Source: an uncultured Flavobacterium sp.
GTDB taxonomy: Bacteria > Bacteroidota > Bacteroidia > Flavobacteriales > Flavobacteriaceae
Reading direction: 5' to 3'
DNA length: 64,000 nt
NCBI RefSeq assembly: GCF_951805225.1
Contig: NZ_OX638201.1
Span: 1,922,001-1,986,000 of the forward strand
The translations under genes and the position numbers were made by a program. Every line of letters begins with the position of its first letter. Positions within the stretch are counted from its first letter, which is position 1. Positions 1-9,200 of this stretch are shown one piece after another. The notes beneath the pieces were generated by a model. The model was not told the DNA's origin and did no database searches. It worked only from the letters and a program-made list of their open reading frames with translations.

Positions 1-31
1 TGTTCAAAAATCTTAATATACTTGAATTAAA

Positions 32-694
32 ATGATAAGTACAGAAATAAGTCCGTTGACAAAATTTGGAACAACTAGCCAGGTACGTGTAGAAAATGCA
101 TTAAAACATCTTCAAAACGGAAAAGGAATTCTACTAACGGATGATGAAAACAGAGAAAATGAAGGAGATTTAATTTTTGCTGCACAACATATAAATGTTC
201 CTGATATGGCAATGATGATCAGAGAATGCAGCGGTATTGTCTGTCTTTGTCTTACGAATGAAAAAGCAGATCAATTGAATCTACCTTATATGGTAAAAGA
301 AAATACAAGTCATTTTCAAACTCCGTTTACGGTTACAATTGAAGCCAAAGAAGGTGTTACAACCGGCGTTTCGGCAACGGACCGAATTACAACTATCAAA
401 ACTGCTTGTGCTACAAATGCATTGCCTGAAGATTTATCAAGACCTGGACATGTTTTCCCTTTGCGCGCTAAAGAAAATGGTGTTCTGGAAAGAAACGGAC
501 ACACTGAAGGAAGTATTGATTTAATGAAACTTGCAAATTTAAAGCCTGAAGCTGTTCTTTGCGAATTAATGAATCCTGATGGCAGCATGGCTAAACTCGG
601 CAGAATCATTAGTTTTGCAGAAGAAAATGAATTGGTAGTTTTATCTATAGAAGATATTATCTATTACCGCAAATTTGTTAGAGATTATAAATAA
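32..694 (+). CDS. ribB: 3,4-dihydroxy-2-butanone 4-phosphate synthase
   Basis: Makes 3,4-dihydroxy-2-butanone 4-phosphate from ribulose 5-phosphate, the four-carbon precursor of the riboflavin xylene ring; cytoplasmic. The 220-residue protein has the family's acidic metal/substrate loop near residues 36-48 (DDENRENEGDLI), the RPGHVFPL segment and the HTEGSIDL...CELMNPDG block near the C-terminus. The length fits a single-domain RibB; there is no GTP cyclohydrolase II (RibA) domain attached, unlike the bifunctional RibBA of many bacteria. Only 3 bp separate its stop from the next gene, a Crp-like regulator, so the two are probably co-transcribed. The promoter lies outside or at the very edge of the window. 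Confidence 0.96.
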   Translation: MISTEISPLTKFGTTSQVRVENALKHLQNGKGILLTDDENRENEGDLIFAAQHINVPDMAMMIRECSGIVCLCLTNEKADQLNLPYMVKENTSHFQTPFTVTIEAKEGVTTGVSATDRITTIKTACATNALPEDLSRPGHVFPLRAKENGVLERNGHTEGSIDLMKLANLKPEAVLCELMNPDGSMAKLGRIISFAEENELVVLSIEDIIYYRKFVRDYK

Positions 695-697
695 ACG

Positions 698-1270
698 ATG
701 ATATACGAGCAACTTGGTAATTTTATAAAAAAAAGAATTCAGATTTCAGATGCCGATTTAAATACTATTCTTTCTTACTTTAAACCTCTAAAACAAAGTA
801 AAAATGATCTTTTGCTTGCGCACGGTCAAACGAGTCAGAATACTTACTTTGTTGGAAAAGGCTGTTTGAGAATCTTTTTTATAAATGAAGACGGAAAAGA
901 TGTAACTCGTTATATCGCTTTCGAAAATCAGCTTGCTACGGCTTTGGTGAGTTTTATAACAAAATTGCCTTCTTCAGAATATATTCAGGTGATTGAGAAA
1001 TCAGAGCTTTTGTATATCAGTCACGATGATTTTAATCATTTGATGAGTATTATCCCGCAATGGAGAGAATTCTATTGTTCGTATTTAGAAAGAGCATACG
1101 TTAATAATACCAACAGATTAATGTCATTCACCACAATGGATGCTTTAGAACGATACAATCAATTGCTGAAAATAAATCCGGCGATTGTAAAACGATTGCC
1201 GAATAAAGTAGTCGCTTCTTATATTAATATTTCGCAAGAAACTTTAAGCCGATTGAAATCTAAGAATTGA
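698..1270 (+). CDS. Crp/Fnr family transcriptional regulator
   Basis: A 190-residue protein with an N-terminal cyclic-nucleotide-binding-like beta-roll (about residues 10-125; GCLRIFFINEDGKDVTRYIA is typical of the Bacteroidota branch) and a C-terminal winged helix (about 145-188; YINISQETLSRLKSK is the recognition-helix region). Proteins of this group are DNA-binding regulators, often without a demonstrated cAMP ligand. The DNA-binding domain is short but complete for this branch. It starts 3 bp after ribB and is followed by a long repeat-filled intergenic region. The target genes and any ligand cannot be read from the sequence. Confidence 0.9.
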   Translation: MIYEQLGNFIKKRIQISDADLNTILSYFKPLKQSKNDLLLAHGQTSQNTYFVGKGCLRIFFINEDGKDVTRYIAFENQLATALVSFITKLPSSEYIQVIEKSELLYISHDDFNHLMSIIPQWREFYCSYLERAYVNNTNRLMSFTTMDALERYNQLLKINPAIVKRLPNKVVASYINISQETLSRLKSKN

Positions 1271-1309
1271 GAATAAAAAAGCCTCTCAAAACTTATGTTT
1301 GTGCGATTT

Positions 1310-1342
1310 AAACCCGACAGGTTTTTAAAACCTGTCGGGTTT
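1310..1342. repeat. Family A palindrome, copy 1
   Basis: A near-perfect inverted repeat with arms AAACCCGACAGGTTTT and its complement. The same palindrome occurs at 1644-1676 and 60995-61027. It lies 40 bp after the stop of the Crp-like gene and could form a strong RNA hairpin, but without a long T tract on the plus strand. Confidence 0.9.
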
Positions 1343-1346
1343 GCTA

Positions 1347-1480
1347 TGACAAATATTGGGGTTACGTTGCGTTTCAACGGATTAAAATCCGTTGCTACAA
1401 AATAAACCATTCCTTCGGAATTCTATAAAACGTTCCGCAGGAACAAAATATATTGTAGGGATGGATTTTAATCCATCATT
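1347..1480. repeat. Family D composite repeat, copy 1
   Basis: A mosaic of small palindromes (CGGATTAAAATCCG, ATTCCTTCGGAAT, GTTCCGCAGGAAC, GGATGGATTTTAATCCATC). The reverse complement of 30125-30256 aligns along nearly its whole length, so this is one dispersed composite element in two orientations. No open reading frame of note. Confidence 0.85.
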
Positions 1481-1502
1481 CGTCCACAATTGAAACCCAA
1501 TC

Positions 1503-1606
1503 TTGTCATTTCGAGGAACGAGAAATCTTCGCAAGAAACTCGACAAAGATTGAAAAAATTCTGTGCGGAGCTACTTGCGAAGATTTCTCGTTCCTCGAAA
1601 TGACAA
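1503..1606. repeat. Family B repeat: 33-bp perfect inverted repeat
   Basis: Left arm 1503-1535 begins TTGTCATTTCGAGGAACG and the right arm 1574-1606 is its exact reverse complement, with a 38-bp loop. Partial copies of the same arm sequence occur at 39452-39487 and 39521-39545. The arm length and perfection point to recent spread or strong selection on the hairpin. Confidence 0.92.
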
Positions 1607-1643
1607 ATACTGGGGTTACTTAGTCGAGTTTCTAGTGCGAATT

Positions 1644-1676
1644 AAACCCGACAGGTTTTAAAAACCTGTCGGGTTT
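1644..1676. repeat. Family A palindrome, copy 2
   Basis: Same 33-bp palindrome as at 1310-1342, with arms AAACCCGACAGGTTTT. Together with families D, B and E it fills the 500-bp gap between the Crp-like gene and nrdA; no gene was seen in that gap. Confidence 0.9.
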
Positions 1677-1714
1677 ACTGCATGTGATTACTTTGGCGAG
1701 TTTCTTGTGTTTAT

Positions 1715-1743
1715 CTTTGTCAAAGTTTTAAACTTTGACAAAG
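1715..1743. repeat. Family E palindrome, copy 1
   Basis: A perfect 29-bp palindrome with arms CTTTGTCAAAGTTT. It is found again at 26616-26648 and, with one mismatch, at 61043-61073. Here it lies 30 bp beyond the stop codon of nrdA and may serve as a transcription-end hairpin. Confidence 0.88.
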
Positions 1744-1772
1744 ATTTCGTGACTTTCGTAACTCTAAAGATT

Positions 1773-3473
1773 TTATGATTCGCAACTACTACAAGTAACA
1801 AGGCTTGTAACAAGTTCTTTTGATACACTTTGACTGCGTTGGTAATAAAGACTTTTAACGCCAAGTTGCCACGCTTCGATCATTAAGCGGTTTACTTCCT
1901 TGATTGGTAATTCGGCAGGAATATTTAGGTTTAAACTTTGTCCTTGATCTACAAATTTCTGACGAATAGAAGCTTGTTGTACAATCTCTAACTGACTAAT
2001 TTCTTTGAAGGTTTTAAAGACATCTTTTTCGTTTTGAGAAAGTTGGCTCATATGTTGAACACTTCCGCCATTAAGCATGATTTCTCTCCAGACTTCTTCG
2101 TTATCAAGACCTTTTTTCTCTAATAATATTTTCAGGTATTTATTCTTGCGCATGAAATTACCTTTACTCAATCCTGCTTTATAATAATTACTGCTAAAAG
2201 GTTCGATTCCAGGCGAAGTTTGTCCTAAAATTGCTGATGAAGAAGTTGTTGGCGCAATTGCCATTGTGGTTGTATTGCGTCGTCCGTATCCTTTTAATAA
2301 TTCAGGTTCTCCATAGATTCTTGCTAAATCCTGAGTTGCTTTATCTGCTTTATCGCTTATGTGCTGGAAAATTTCTGTGGTTTTCATTTTGGCTTCCAAG
2401 CCTTCAAACGGAATCATATTTTTTTGCAAATACGAATGCCATCCTAAAACTCCTAATCCAAGCGCACGGTGTCTTTTTGCAAAACGATTTGCTGCCGAAA
2501 GATAATAGTTACCTTCTGTTTTTTCGATAAATTCCTGTAATACGGCATCAAGGAAAAAGATGGCAAGTTTTACGGCTTCGGTATCTTTCCATTCTTCGTA
2601 AAGCTCCAGATTCATTGACGAAAGACAGCAAATAAATGATTCGTCAATATCTGACGGAAGCATGATTTCACTGCATAAATTACTGGCATTTATACGTAGA
2701 TTTTTATCTTTATATACTTGTGGTTTATTCTTGTTTACGTTGTCACTAAAAAAGATATATGGTAATCCTTTTTGCTGACGGCTTTCGAGAACTTTTGCCC
2801 AAATTTGTCTTTTATCGCTATCTCCATCGATCATTTCCTGCATCCAATAATCAGGTACACAGATTCCGGTAAACAAATTCTGAATTGGATTTCCGATGCT
2901 TTTTATTTTCAAAAATTCTTCGATATCCGGGTGATCTACATCAAGATATGCTGCAAACGCACCTCTACGCACCCCACCTTGAGAAATTGTGTCCATTGTG
3001 GTATCAAAAAGTTTCATGAAACTTACTGCTCCGCTACTCTTTCCGTTGTCTGTTACGGCGCTTCCTCTTTCGCGTAATTCTCCAAAATATCCTGATGTTC
3101 CACCACCAATTTTGGTTTGCATGATTACTTCGCCTAGTTTATGTGTAATTCCTTCGATTTCATCCGGAACGTGAACATTAAAACAAGAAATTGGCAATCC
3201 GCGTTCTGTTCCCATATTTGCCCAAACCGGAGAACTAATGCTCATCCAACCGCGTTCGATCATTTCTACAAAAGAATCTTTTAGTTCTGGTTTGTAAAGT
3301 CTTTTCGCTGCAGCGGTACAAATTCTGTCAATTGCGCCTTCTACAGTTTCTCCTTTTAAAAGATATCCGCGGTTTAATATTTGTTCACTTTCAGAATTTT
3401 TCCACCACATTTTATTGTCTGCGTCACTTAATGGCGCGCTTTTTCCTGAAATTGTATCTATTATCGTATTCAT
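1773..3473 (-). CDS. nrdA: Ribonucleoside-diphosphate reductase, alpha subunit (class I, no ATP cone)
   Basis: Catalytic subunit that reduces ribonucleoside diphosphates to deoxyribonucleotides with electrons from thioredoxin or glutaredoxin. The key residues are visible: C97 (SCFN) and C282 or C283 as the redox pair, N265-L-C267-S-E269 as the thiyl radical site, the YY pair for radical transfer (SLYYQRS) near the C-terminus, and a C-terminal CSSC tail for re-reduction. At 566 residues it is much shorter than the ~760-residue E. coli protein because it lacks the N-terminal ATP-cone domain that normally gives dATP feedback inhibition. It lies 15 bp downstream of nrdB on the same strand, an operon in the order nrdB-nrdA. 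Confidence 0.96.
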   Translation of the reverse strand: MNTIIDTISGKSAPLSDADNKMWWKNSESEQILNRGYLLKGETVEGAIDRICTAAAKRLYKPELKDSFVEMIERGWMSISSPVWANMGTERGLPISCFNVHVPDEIEGITHKLGEVIMQTKIGGGTSGYFGELRERGSAVTDNGKSSGAVSFMKLFDTTMDTISQGGVRRGAFAAYLDVDHPDIEEFLKIKSIGNPIQNLFTGICVPDYWMQEMIDGDSDKRQIWAKVLESRQQKGLPYIFFSDNVNKNKPQVYKDKNLRINASNLCSEIMLPSDIDESFICCLSSMNLELYEEWKDTEAVKLAIFFLDAVLQEFIEKTEGNYYLSAANRFAKRHRALGLGVLGWHSYLQKNMIPFEGLEAKMKTTEIFQHISDKADKATQDLARIYGEPELLKGYGRRNTTTMAIAPTTSSSAILGQTSPGIEPFSSNYYKAGLSKGNFMRKNKYLKILLEKKGLDNEEVWREIMLNGGSVQHMSQLSQNEKDVFKTFKEISQLEIVQQASIRQKFVDQGQSLNLNIPAELPIKEVNRLMIEAWQLGVKSLYYQRSQSVSKELVTSLVTCSSCES

Positions 3474-3488
3474 ATTATTTTTGGCTAA

Positions 3489-4463
3489 TTAAAAAAGGTC
3501 GTTTGCTGTAATACTTTTATCATGTTTGGTATATTCTACCGGTCTTTTTGCAAAGAAATCATCTAAACTATTAGCAAAAACTTCTTCTTCAAACCACGCC
3601 ATTGGTTTGTAATCTTCGGCCGGAATATTAAATATCGTTGGAATATTTATCTGCGTAAGGCTTTCGTCTATTCTAAACTTCATGAAATTCACCAGATCAG
3701 CTTTTTTGATTGTTTCGATTTCACCATCTTCAAAAATCCAATCTAATATATCTGCTTCTACGTCTATCGAATTTTTCACCGTTTCTCTAACTAATGCTAA
3801 AGTTTCTTCATCAAAATAATTTGGAAATTCTTCTCTTATTTTGTTCACAATATAAATACCTCCATTTGCATGAATTTGTTCATCGATTGAAGTCCACGCA
3901 ATGATATTACTCACATTTTTCATATATCCTTTGAATCTTGTAAAGGACAATAAAATCGCAAACTGACTGAAAAGTGATACATTTTCGATTAGAATACTAA
4001 ACAAAATCAATGATACTACATACTTTTTATTGTCTTGTGATTTGGTGTCTTTAAGAACATTCGAAAGATAATCTACTCTTTTACGAACTACCGGAATCTC
4101 CATCAATTTCTCGAATTCGTCATTATATCCCAAAACTTCCAAAAGACGAGAATAAGCTTCAGAATGTCTGAATTCGCATTCGGCAAACGTACTTCCTAAT
4201 CCGTTAAATTCCGGTTTTGGAAAATGCTCGTATATATTACCCCAAAAACTTTTTACGGCAACTTCGATTTGTGCAATTGCCAGCAAACTGTTTTTGATTG
4301 CTGTTTTTTCGGCCGCATTCAAATGCGAATGAAAATCTTGTGTATCTGCAGTAAAATCGACTTCTGTATGAACCCAATATGCTTTATTTATGGCTTCTGT
4401 AAATTGTAATACTTCTGGATACTCAAAAGGTTTATAGTTGATTCTTTTATCGAAAATAGACAT
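3489..4463 (-). CDS. nrdB: Ribonucleotide reductase beta subunit, probable class Id
   Basis: Radical-generating partner of NrdA. The upstream-extended frame reaches 4604, but the start at 4463 (MSIFDKRINY) gives the usual 324 residues and a family-like N-terminus. Likely metal ligands are E67, E97, H100, E160, E195 and H198, with Y104 at the place of the E. coli radical tyrosine. From memory, the F. johnsoniae beta subunit with this layout is a class Id enzyme that uses an oxidised dimanganese cofactor rather than a stable tyrosyl radical; that assignment here is inference from similarity. No ATP cone is present at its N-terminus, unlike some related beta subunits. A weak -7 candidate and four TTATCAACA nonamers lie upstream. 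Confidence 0.93.
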   Translation of the reverse strand: MSIFDKRINYKPFEYPEVLQFTEAINKAYWVHTEVDFTADTQDFHSHLNAAEKTAIKNSLLAIAQIEVAVKSFWGNIYEHFPKPEFNGLGSTFAECEFRHSEAYSRLLEVLGYNDEFEKLMEIPVVRKRVDYLSNVLKDTKSQDNKKYVVSLILFSILIENVSLFSQFAILLSFTRFKGYMKNVSNIIAWTSIDEQIHANGGIYIVNKIREEFPNYFDEETLALVRETVKNSIDVEADILDWIFEDGEIETIKKADLVNFMKFRIDESLTQINIPTIFNIPAEDYKPMAWFEEEVFANSLDDFFAKRPVEYTKHDKSITANDLF

Positions 4464-4540
4464 ATATATAAGTATTAAATGGTGACTTGAATAAGAAAAA
4501 AAACAGCTTTTTGGGGAAAGCGATGTTGTTTTTATATCTA

Positions 4541-4548
4541 CAAAATTA
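4541..4548 (-). promoter_or_regulatory. Candidate -7 element for nrdBA
   Basis: On the minus strand the sequence reads TAATTTTG, matching the Bacteroidota -7 consensus TAnnTTTG, 78 bp before the nrdB start. I see no convincing -33 TTTG at the right distance, so this is a weak call. Confidence 0.35.
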
Positions 4549-4597
4549 AGCCACAGTTCTTCTTTTGGCCTCGATTTGATGTTAAAAAACGAAGCAA

Positions 4598-4764
4598 TTA
4601 TCAACAGTTTATTGTCTCTTAAGAAGCGGAAAGAATTTACTTTTTATCAACATGCACAATACTTCCTAAAACCCAAACTCATAGCTATTTATACCGTTTC
4701 TAAATAAAGTTATCAACATGATAAGTATCATAAAACGATCATTTTTCAAAAACAGTTATCAACA
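4598..4764 (+). promoter_or_regulatory. Four direct TTATCAACA nonamers (DnaA-box-like)
   Basis: Identical TTATCAACA nonamers lie at 4598-4606, 4644-4652, 4710-4718 and 4756-4764, all in the same orientation. They differ at one position from the DnaA box TTATNCACA. They sit 130-300 bp upstream of nrdB, and a long, very AT-rich stretch follows. DnaA control of nrd genes is known in E. coli; either that or an origin-like element would fit. I cannot tell which. Confidence 0.5.
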
Positions 4765-5193
4765 ATAACTCTTTAAATTTTAAGTTTTTTACTACGAAAA
4801 TGTATTTTGCAAAAGAAAATGGAACGCTAATTTATCATTAAATTAGAATTAAAAATGATTGCATCTGAAGAAGTAAAAGCTAAGCAATAAAAAAGATAAT
4901 ACATTGATTTTAAATAATTTAAATTGTTATTTAAAAATATTCAGTGCTTTTCTTTTTAATACTTTTTTAAAGGAAATATAATTACGAAAGGAAATTTTTC
5001 AATCATTGATTACGATTAAAGTAATTTGTAATCAAAATAAAAACATTAAACCAAATTTGAAGTTATTTTCATTTGGCTAAAGCAAAATATACTGCCAAAA
5101 AATTCAGAAAACATCAAATTGATTTTGGAAGAAATTTGCAACTTTTTTGTTGTGAAGAGTAATGAAAAATCATTAGCATTTTAAAATTAAAAA

Positions 5194-5239
5194 AGGAAAA
5201 GTAAAATTAAAATGTTGCCATTGAAATTTCACTTTTCCT
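5194..5239 (-). terminator. Probable terminator of the giant protein-porP operon
   Basis: On the minus strand, arms AGGAAAAGTGAAATT and AATTTTACTTTTCCT (one mismatch) enclose a 16-base loop and are followed by a T-rich run. It lies about 35 bp past the porP stop. Confidence 0.6.
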
Positions 5240-5274
5240 CTTCAGAATATTAACCTTTAAATTTAACCAAAAAC

Positions 5275-6174
5275 TTAATCTAAAAAGTTGTAACGCAATC
5301 CTAATTCAAAAGTATCATTGGCAAAAGCGCCGTTGTTGCCAATATAACTGGAATACGCCAGAAAGATTCCGAGTTTATTTAATTGAAGTCCAAAAGCTCC
5401 CGAAATTGCTTCGTTTGTGTGATACATCGCCGATATATTTATATTGTATTCCGGCATGTTGAATCTTCCTCCAATATCTACTATATCCTTGTATCCTCTA
5501 ATGCCTCTGTAAGCCAAAAGTGGTTCGATATTAAAATCGTTTATTCTGCTGGACAGAAACACTTTATAGCTTATCGCCGAATAGAATATCTGATTGTCTA
5601 CGTATCTTCTTTCGCCATTATCGTTCTCAAAAAACACATTATTTAAATTAGGAACTGCAGCTTGAATGGTCAATAGTTTAGTTGTGTATGAAACTCCAAA
5701 ATCACCATCTAAAGCGCCACCTTCATTAAAATTCTGAATGGAAGGATCGTCTATGTTTCCGTTGATTTTACCATTATCAAGGGAGAGAAATCTGGCTCCA
5801 AAAGATAATCCGAAGTTTAATTTTCGACCGTCTTCATCAAGTGGCAAATGGTAGGCAAAAGTTCCCAGAATTCGCGTATTGGTTATTAAACCTGCTTTGT
5901 CACTATTAAAATTAAGTCCGTAAGCAAGTCTGTCATCCGGATTGTATTCGGCTGTTGCATACATTAATACAGGTCTTCCGGGTACATCGTCCCATTGTCC
6001 CTGATATCCAATGTTTACATTTAACCCCTTATTTAGTCCTGCCATCGCCGGATTACCCAAATATTGGTTTTGAAAATACATGGCTTCGAATTTATTCAAT
6101 TGCGCATAGGCCGTATTTGTTACCAATAAAACTACACTCAAAAACAGGATTGGTTTGATGGCAAATAATTTCAT
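5275..6174 (-). CDS. PorP/SprF family type IX secretion outer-membrane protein
   Basis: Outer-membrane beta-barrel protein of the PorP/SprF family; members act with the type IX secretion system and are typically encoded beside very large surface proteins carrying type B (CHU_C) sorting domains, as with SprF and SprB in gliding Flavobacterium. The start at 6174 is preferred over 6222 because it places a normal signal peptide (MKLFAIKPILFLSVVLL...AYAQ) at the N-terminus. The mature protein opens with the family's N-terminal signature (YFQNQYLGNPAMAG) and ends in an aromatic barrel strand (FELGLRYNFLD). It starts 80 bp after the stop of the giant upstream gene, so it is probably co-transcribed and helps anchor or secrete that protein. 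About 299 residues, usual for the family. Confidence 0.93.
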   Translation of the reverse strand: MKLFAIKPILFLSVVLLVTNTAYAQLNKFEAMYFQNQYLGNPAMAGLNKGLNVNIGYQGQWDDVPGRPVLMYATAEYNPDDRLAYGLNFNSDKAGLITNTRILGTFAYHLPLDEDGRKLNFGLSFGARFLSLDNGKINGNIDDPSIQNFNEGGALDGDFGVSYTTKLLTIQAAVPNLNNVFFENDNGERRYVDNQIFYSAISYKVFLSSRINDFNIEPLLAYRGIRGYKDIVDIGGRFNMPEYNINISAMYHTNEAISGAFGLQLNKLGIFLAYSSYIGNNGAFANDTFELGLRYNFLD

Positions 6175-6254
6175 ATATATTTTTTTATTTGTACCCATAT
6201 CGATTGGATTATGATATAACAATTTTCTTATTTTACACTTTTTAACTCTAGGTA

Positions 6255-9200
6255 TTAATCTCTAATCATGGTGATAAAACCTTTGATTCTAGGTAAATTA
6301 TCGCCCAGATCAATTAGATAATAATAAGTATCATTGTTTAATGGAGCGCCACTAAATGATCCATCCCAATCATTGGTATATGATTTTTTAGAATACACTA
6401 TTCGGCCAGCTCTGTCGTATACCGTAACTGTATTGTTAGGATATAAAAGAATGTCCTTAATTTCCCAGAAGTCATTTTTACCATCTCCGTTTGGTGATAA
6501 AATATTATTTGCGGTTACTTTATCCGGTCCAACAGCTTTGTATACTGTAATTGTATACGTTTCTTTTGTTGTTCCATCTTCTGCCGTAACGACTGTGGTA
6601 ATAATATTTTCTCCTTCATTTAGAATTATTGGTGCACTTGCTGTAGCATTAGCGACGGCTACTCCATTTACGGTTATGTGAGCGCTAAGATCTGTAACGA
6701 TTGGTGTCACGGTAATTGATTCTACATCATATTTAACTGCTGCGTTATAGTCTTTTACATCCGATTCAAATCCCGGTTCTAATACTCCATTACTAATAGA
6801 TAGATTAGATAATGTTGCAATATCTGAAGCTTCTTTTATAATGTTTAATATGTAAGTTTTAGTAACTGTTCCGTCTGGTGAAGTCACCGTTATTACCATT
6901 TCATTGATTCCTGTTGCTAATGAAACCGGAGTTAACGATCCGCCATTAACAATGGTAATTCCGTTTATCTTTATCGTTGCCAAAGGATCTTCAGAAGAAA
7001 CTGTTATTGTTTCTGTGTTGATATCGTTACCAACATTTACATTATACAATAACGTATTTGGTGAAAAAGCAGGATTAAGTAAACCACTATTAATACCTAA
7101 ACTTGCCAGATTCACATTATTTGAAGAAGAAGATGTTACCGTTAATATACCTGGAACGAAAGTAATCGCGTAATTAGAATCTAATGCTCCGCTTGCCACA
7201 ATTGGATATGTTCCTGCTGGGCTTGTTGTAACTGCTATTGTCGAAAGCGCTACTGGCGTATCTAAACTTGCCGAAGTATCTCCGTTTACAAATCCTGTGT
7301 AACTTGCCGTTAAGGTTGGATTTACGGTTCCGGAAACTTTTGTTTTATCATCAGCTGTAATAGTTAATGTCGCTGTGGTTACCGTTAAATTTCCATTCAC
7401 GAAAGTGATAGTATAATTGGAATCTAAAGCTCCGTTTGCTAAAATTGGATATGATCCGACTGGACTTCCCGTTACCGCTATTGTCGAAAGCGTTGCTGGT
7501 ATGTCTAAACTTGCCGCGGTATCGCCGTTTACAAATCCTGTGTAACTTGCCGTTAATGCTGGATTTGCTGATCCGTAGGTTTTCGATTTATCATCGGCTG
7601 TAATGGTTAATGTTGCTGTGGTTACGGTTAGGTTTCCATTCACAAAAGTGATCGTATAATTGGAATCTAAAGCTCCGCTTGCCACAATTGGATATGATCC
7701 GACAGGACTTCCCGCAATTGCTATTGTCGAAAGCGTTGCTTGTGTATCTAAACTTGTTGCGGTGTCTCCATTTACAAAACCTGTGTAACTTGCCGTTAAA
7801 GCTGGATTTGCTGATCCGTAGGTTTTCGTTTGATCATCTGCTGTAATGGTTAATGTTGCTGTGGTTACGGCTAGGTTTCCATTCACGAAAGTGATCGTAT
7901 AATTAGAATCTAAGGCTCCGCTTGCTACAATTGGATACGATCCGACCGGACTTCCTGTAACTGCTATTGTCGAAAATGTTGCCGGCGTGTCTAAACTTAC
8001 TGCTGTATCTCCGTTTACAAAACCTGTATAACTTGCTGTTAAAACTGGATTTGCTGATCCGTACGTTTTCGATTTATCATCGGCTGTTACGGTTAAAGTT
8101 GCTGTGGTTACGGCTAGATTTCCATTCACGAAAGTGATCATATAATTAGAGTCTATTGCTCCACTTGCTACAATTGGATAGGATCCAACCGGACTTCCCG
8201 TTACCGCTATTGTCGAAAGTGTTGCCGGCGTGTCTAAACTTGCCGAAGTATCTCCATTTACAAAACCTGTATAACTTGCCGTTAAAGCTGGATTTGCAGA
8301 TCCGTACGTTTTCGTTTGATCATCAGCTGTGACGGTCAGATTTGCAGTGGTTACTGTTAGATTTCCATTCACGAAAGTAATTGTGTAATTAGAATCTATC
8401 GCTCCGCTTGCTACAATTGGATACGATCCGACTGGACTTCCTGCAATTGCTATTGTCGAAAGCGTTGCTGGCGTGTCTAAACTTGCCGCGGTATCTCCGT
8501 TTACAAATCCTGCGTAACTTGCCGTTAAAGCTGGATTTGCAGATCCGTAAGTTTTCGTTTGATCGTCTGCTGTAATGGTTAAAGTTGCTGTGGTTACGGC
8601 TAGATTTCCATTCACGAAAGTAATTGTGTAATTGGAATCTACTGCTCCACTCGCTACAATTGGATAAGCTCCAACCGGACTTCCTGCAACTGCTATTGTC
8701 GAAAGCGTTGCTGGCGTGTCTAAACTTGCTGCAGTATCACCGTTTACAAAACCTGTGTAACTTGCGGTTAAAGATGGATTTGCAGATCCGTAGGTTTTCG
8801 ATTTATCATCGGCTGTTACGGTTAGAGTTGCTGTGGTTACGGCTAGATTTCCATTCACGAAAGTGATTGTGTAATTGGAATCTATTGCTCCACTCGCTAC
8901 AATTGGATATGATCCAACTGGACTTCCTGCAATTGCTACTGTCGAAAGCGTTGCTGGCGTATCTAAACTTGCTGCAGTATCTCCGTTTACAAAACCTGTG
9001 TAACTTGCTGTTAAGGCTGGATTTGCTGATCCGTAGGTTTTGGTTTGATCATCAGCTGTGATGGTTAAAGTTGCAGTGGTTACCGCTAGATTTCCATTCA
9101 CGAAAGTGATCGTGTAATTGGAATCTAAAGCTCCGCTTGCTACAATTGGATATGATCCAACTGAACTTCCCGTTACTGCTATTGTCGAAAGAGTTGCCGG

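Larger units (their letters stand above)
4464..5274. other. 811-bp AT-rich intergenic region
   Basis: It holds the nrdB leader and weak promoter, the TTATCAACA cluster, then about 430 bp (4780-5190) of very AT-rich DNA with no credible gene on either strand, and finally the terminator of the porP operon. The AT-rich stretch is the least explained part. Confidence 0.7.

Noticed and set aside
3489..4604. Starting nrdB at 4604, or the extra N-terminus as an ATP cone
   Set aside because: The 47 additional residues show no ATP-cone motif and the family start MSIFDKRI lies at 4463.
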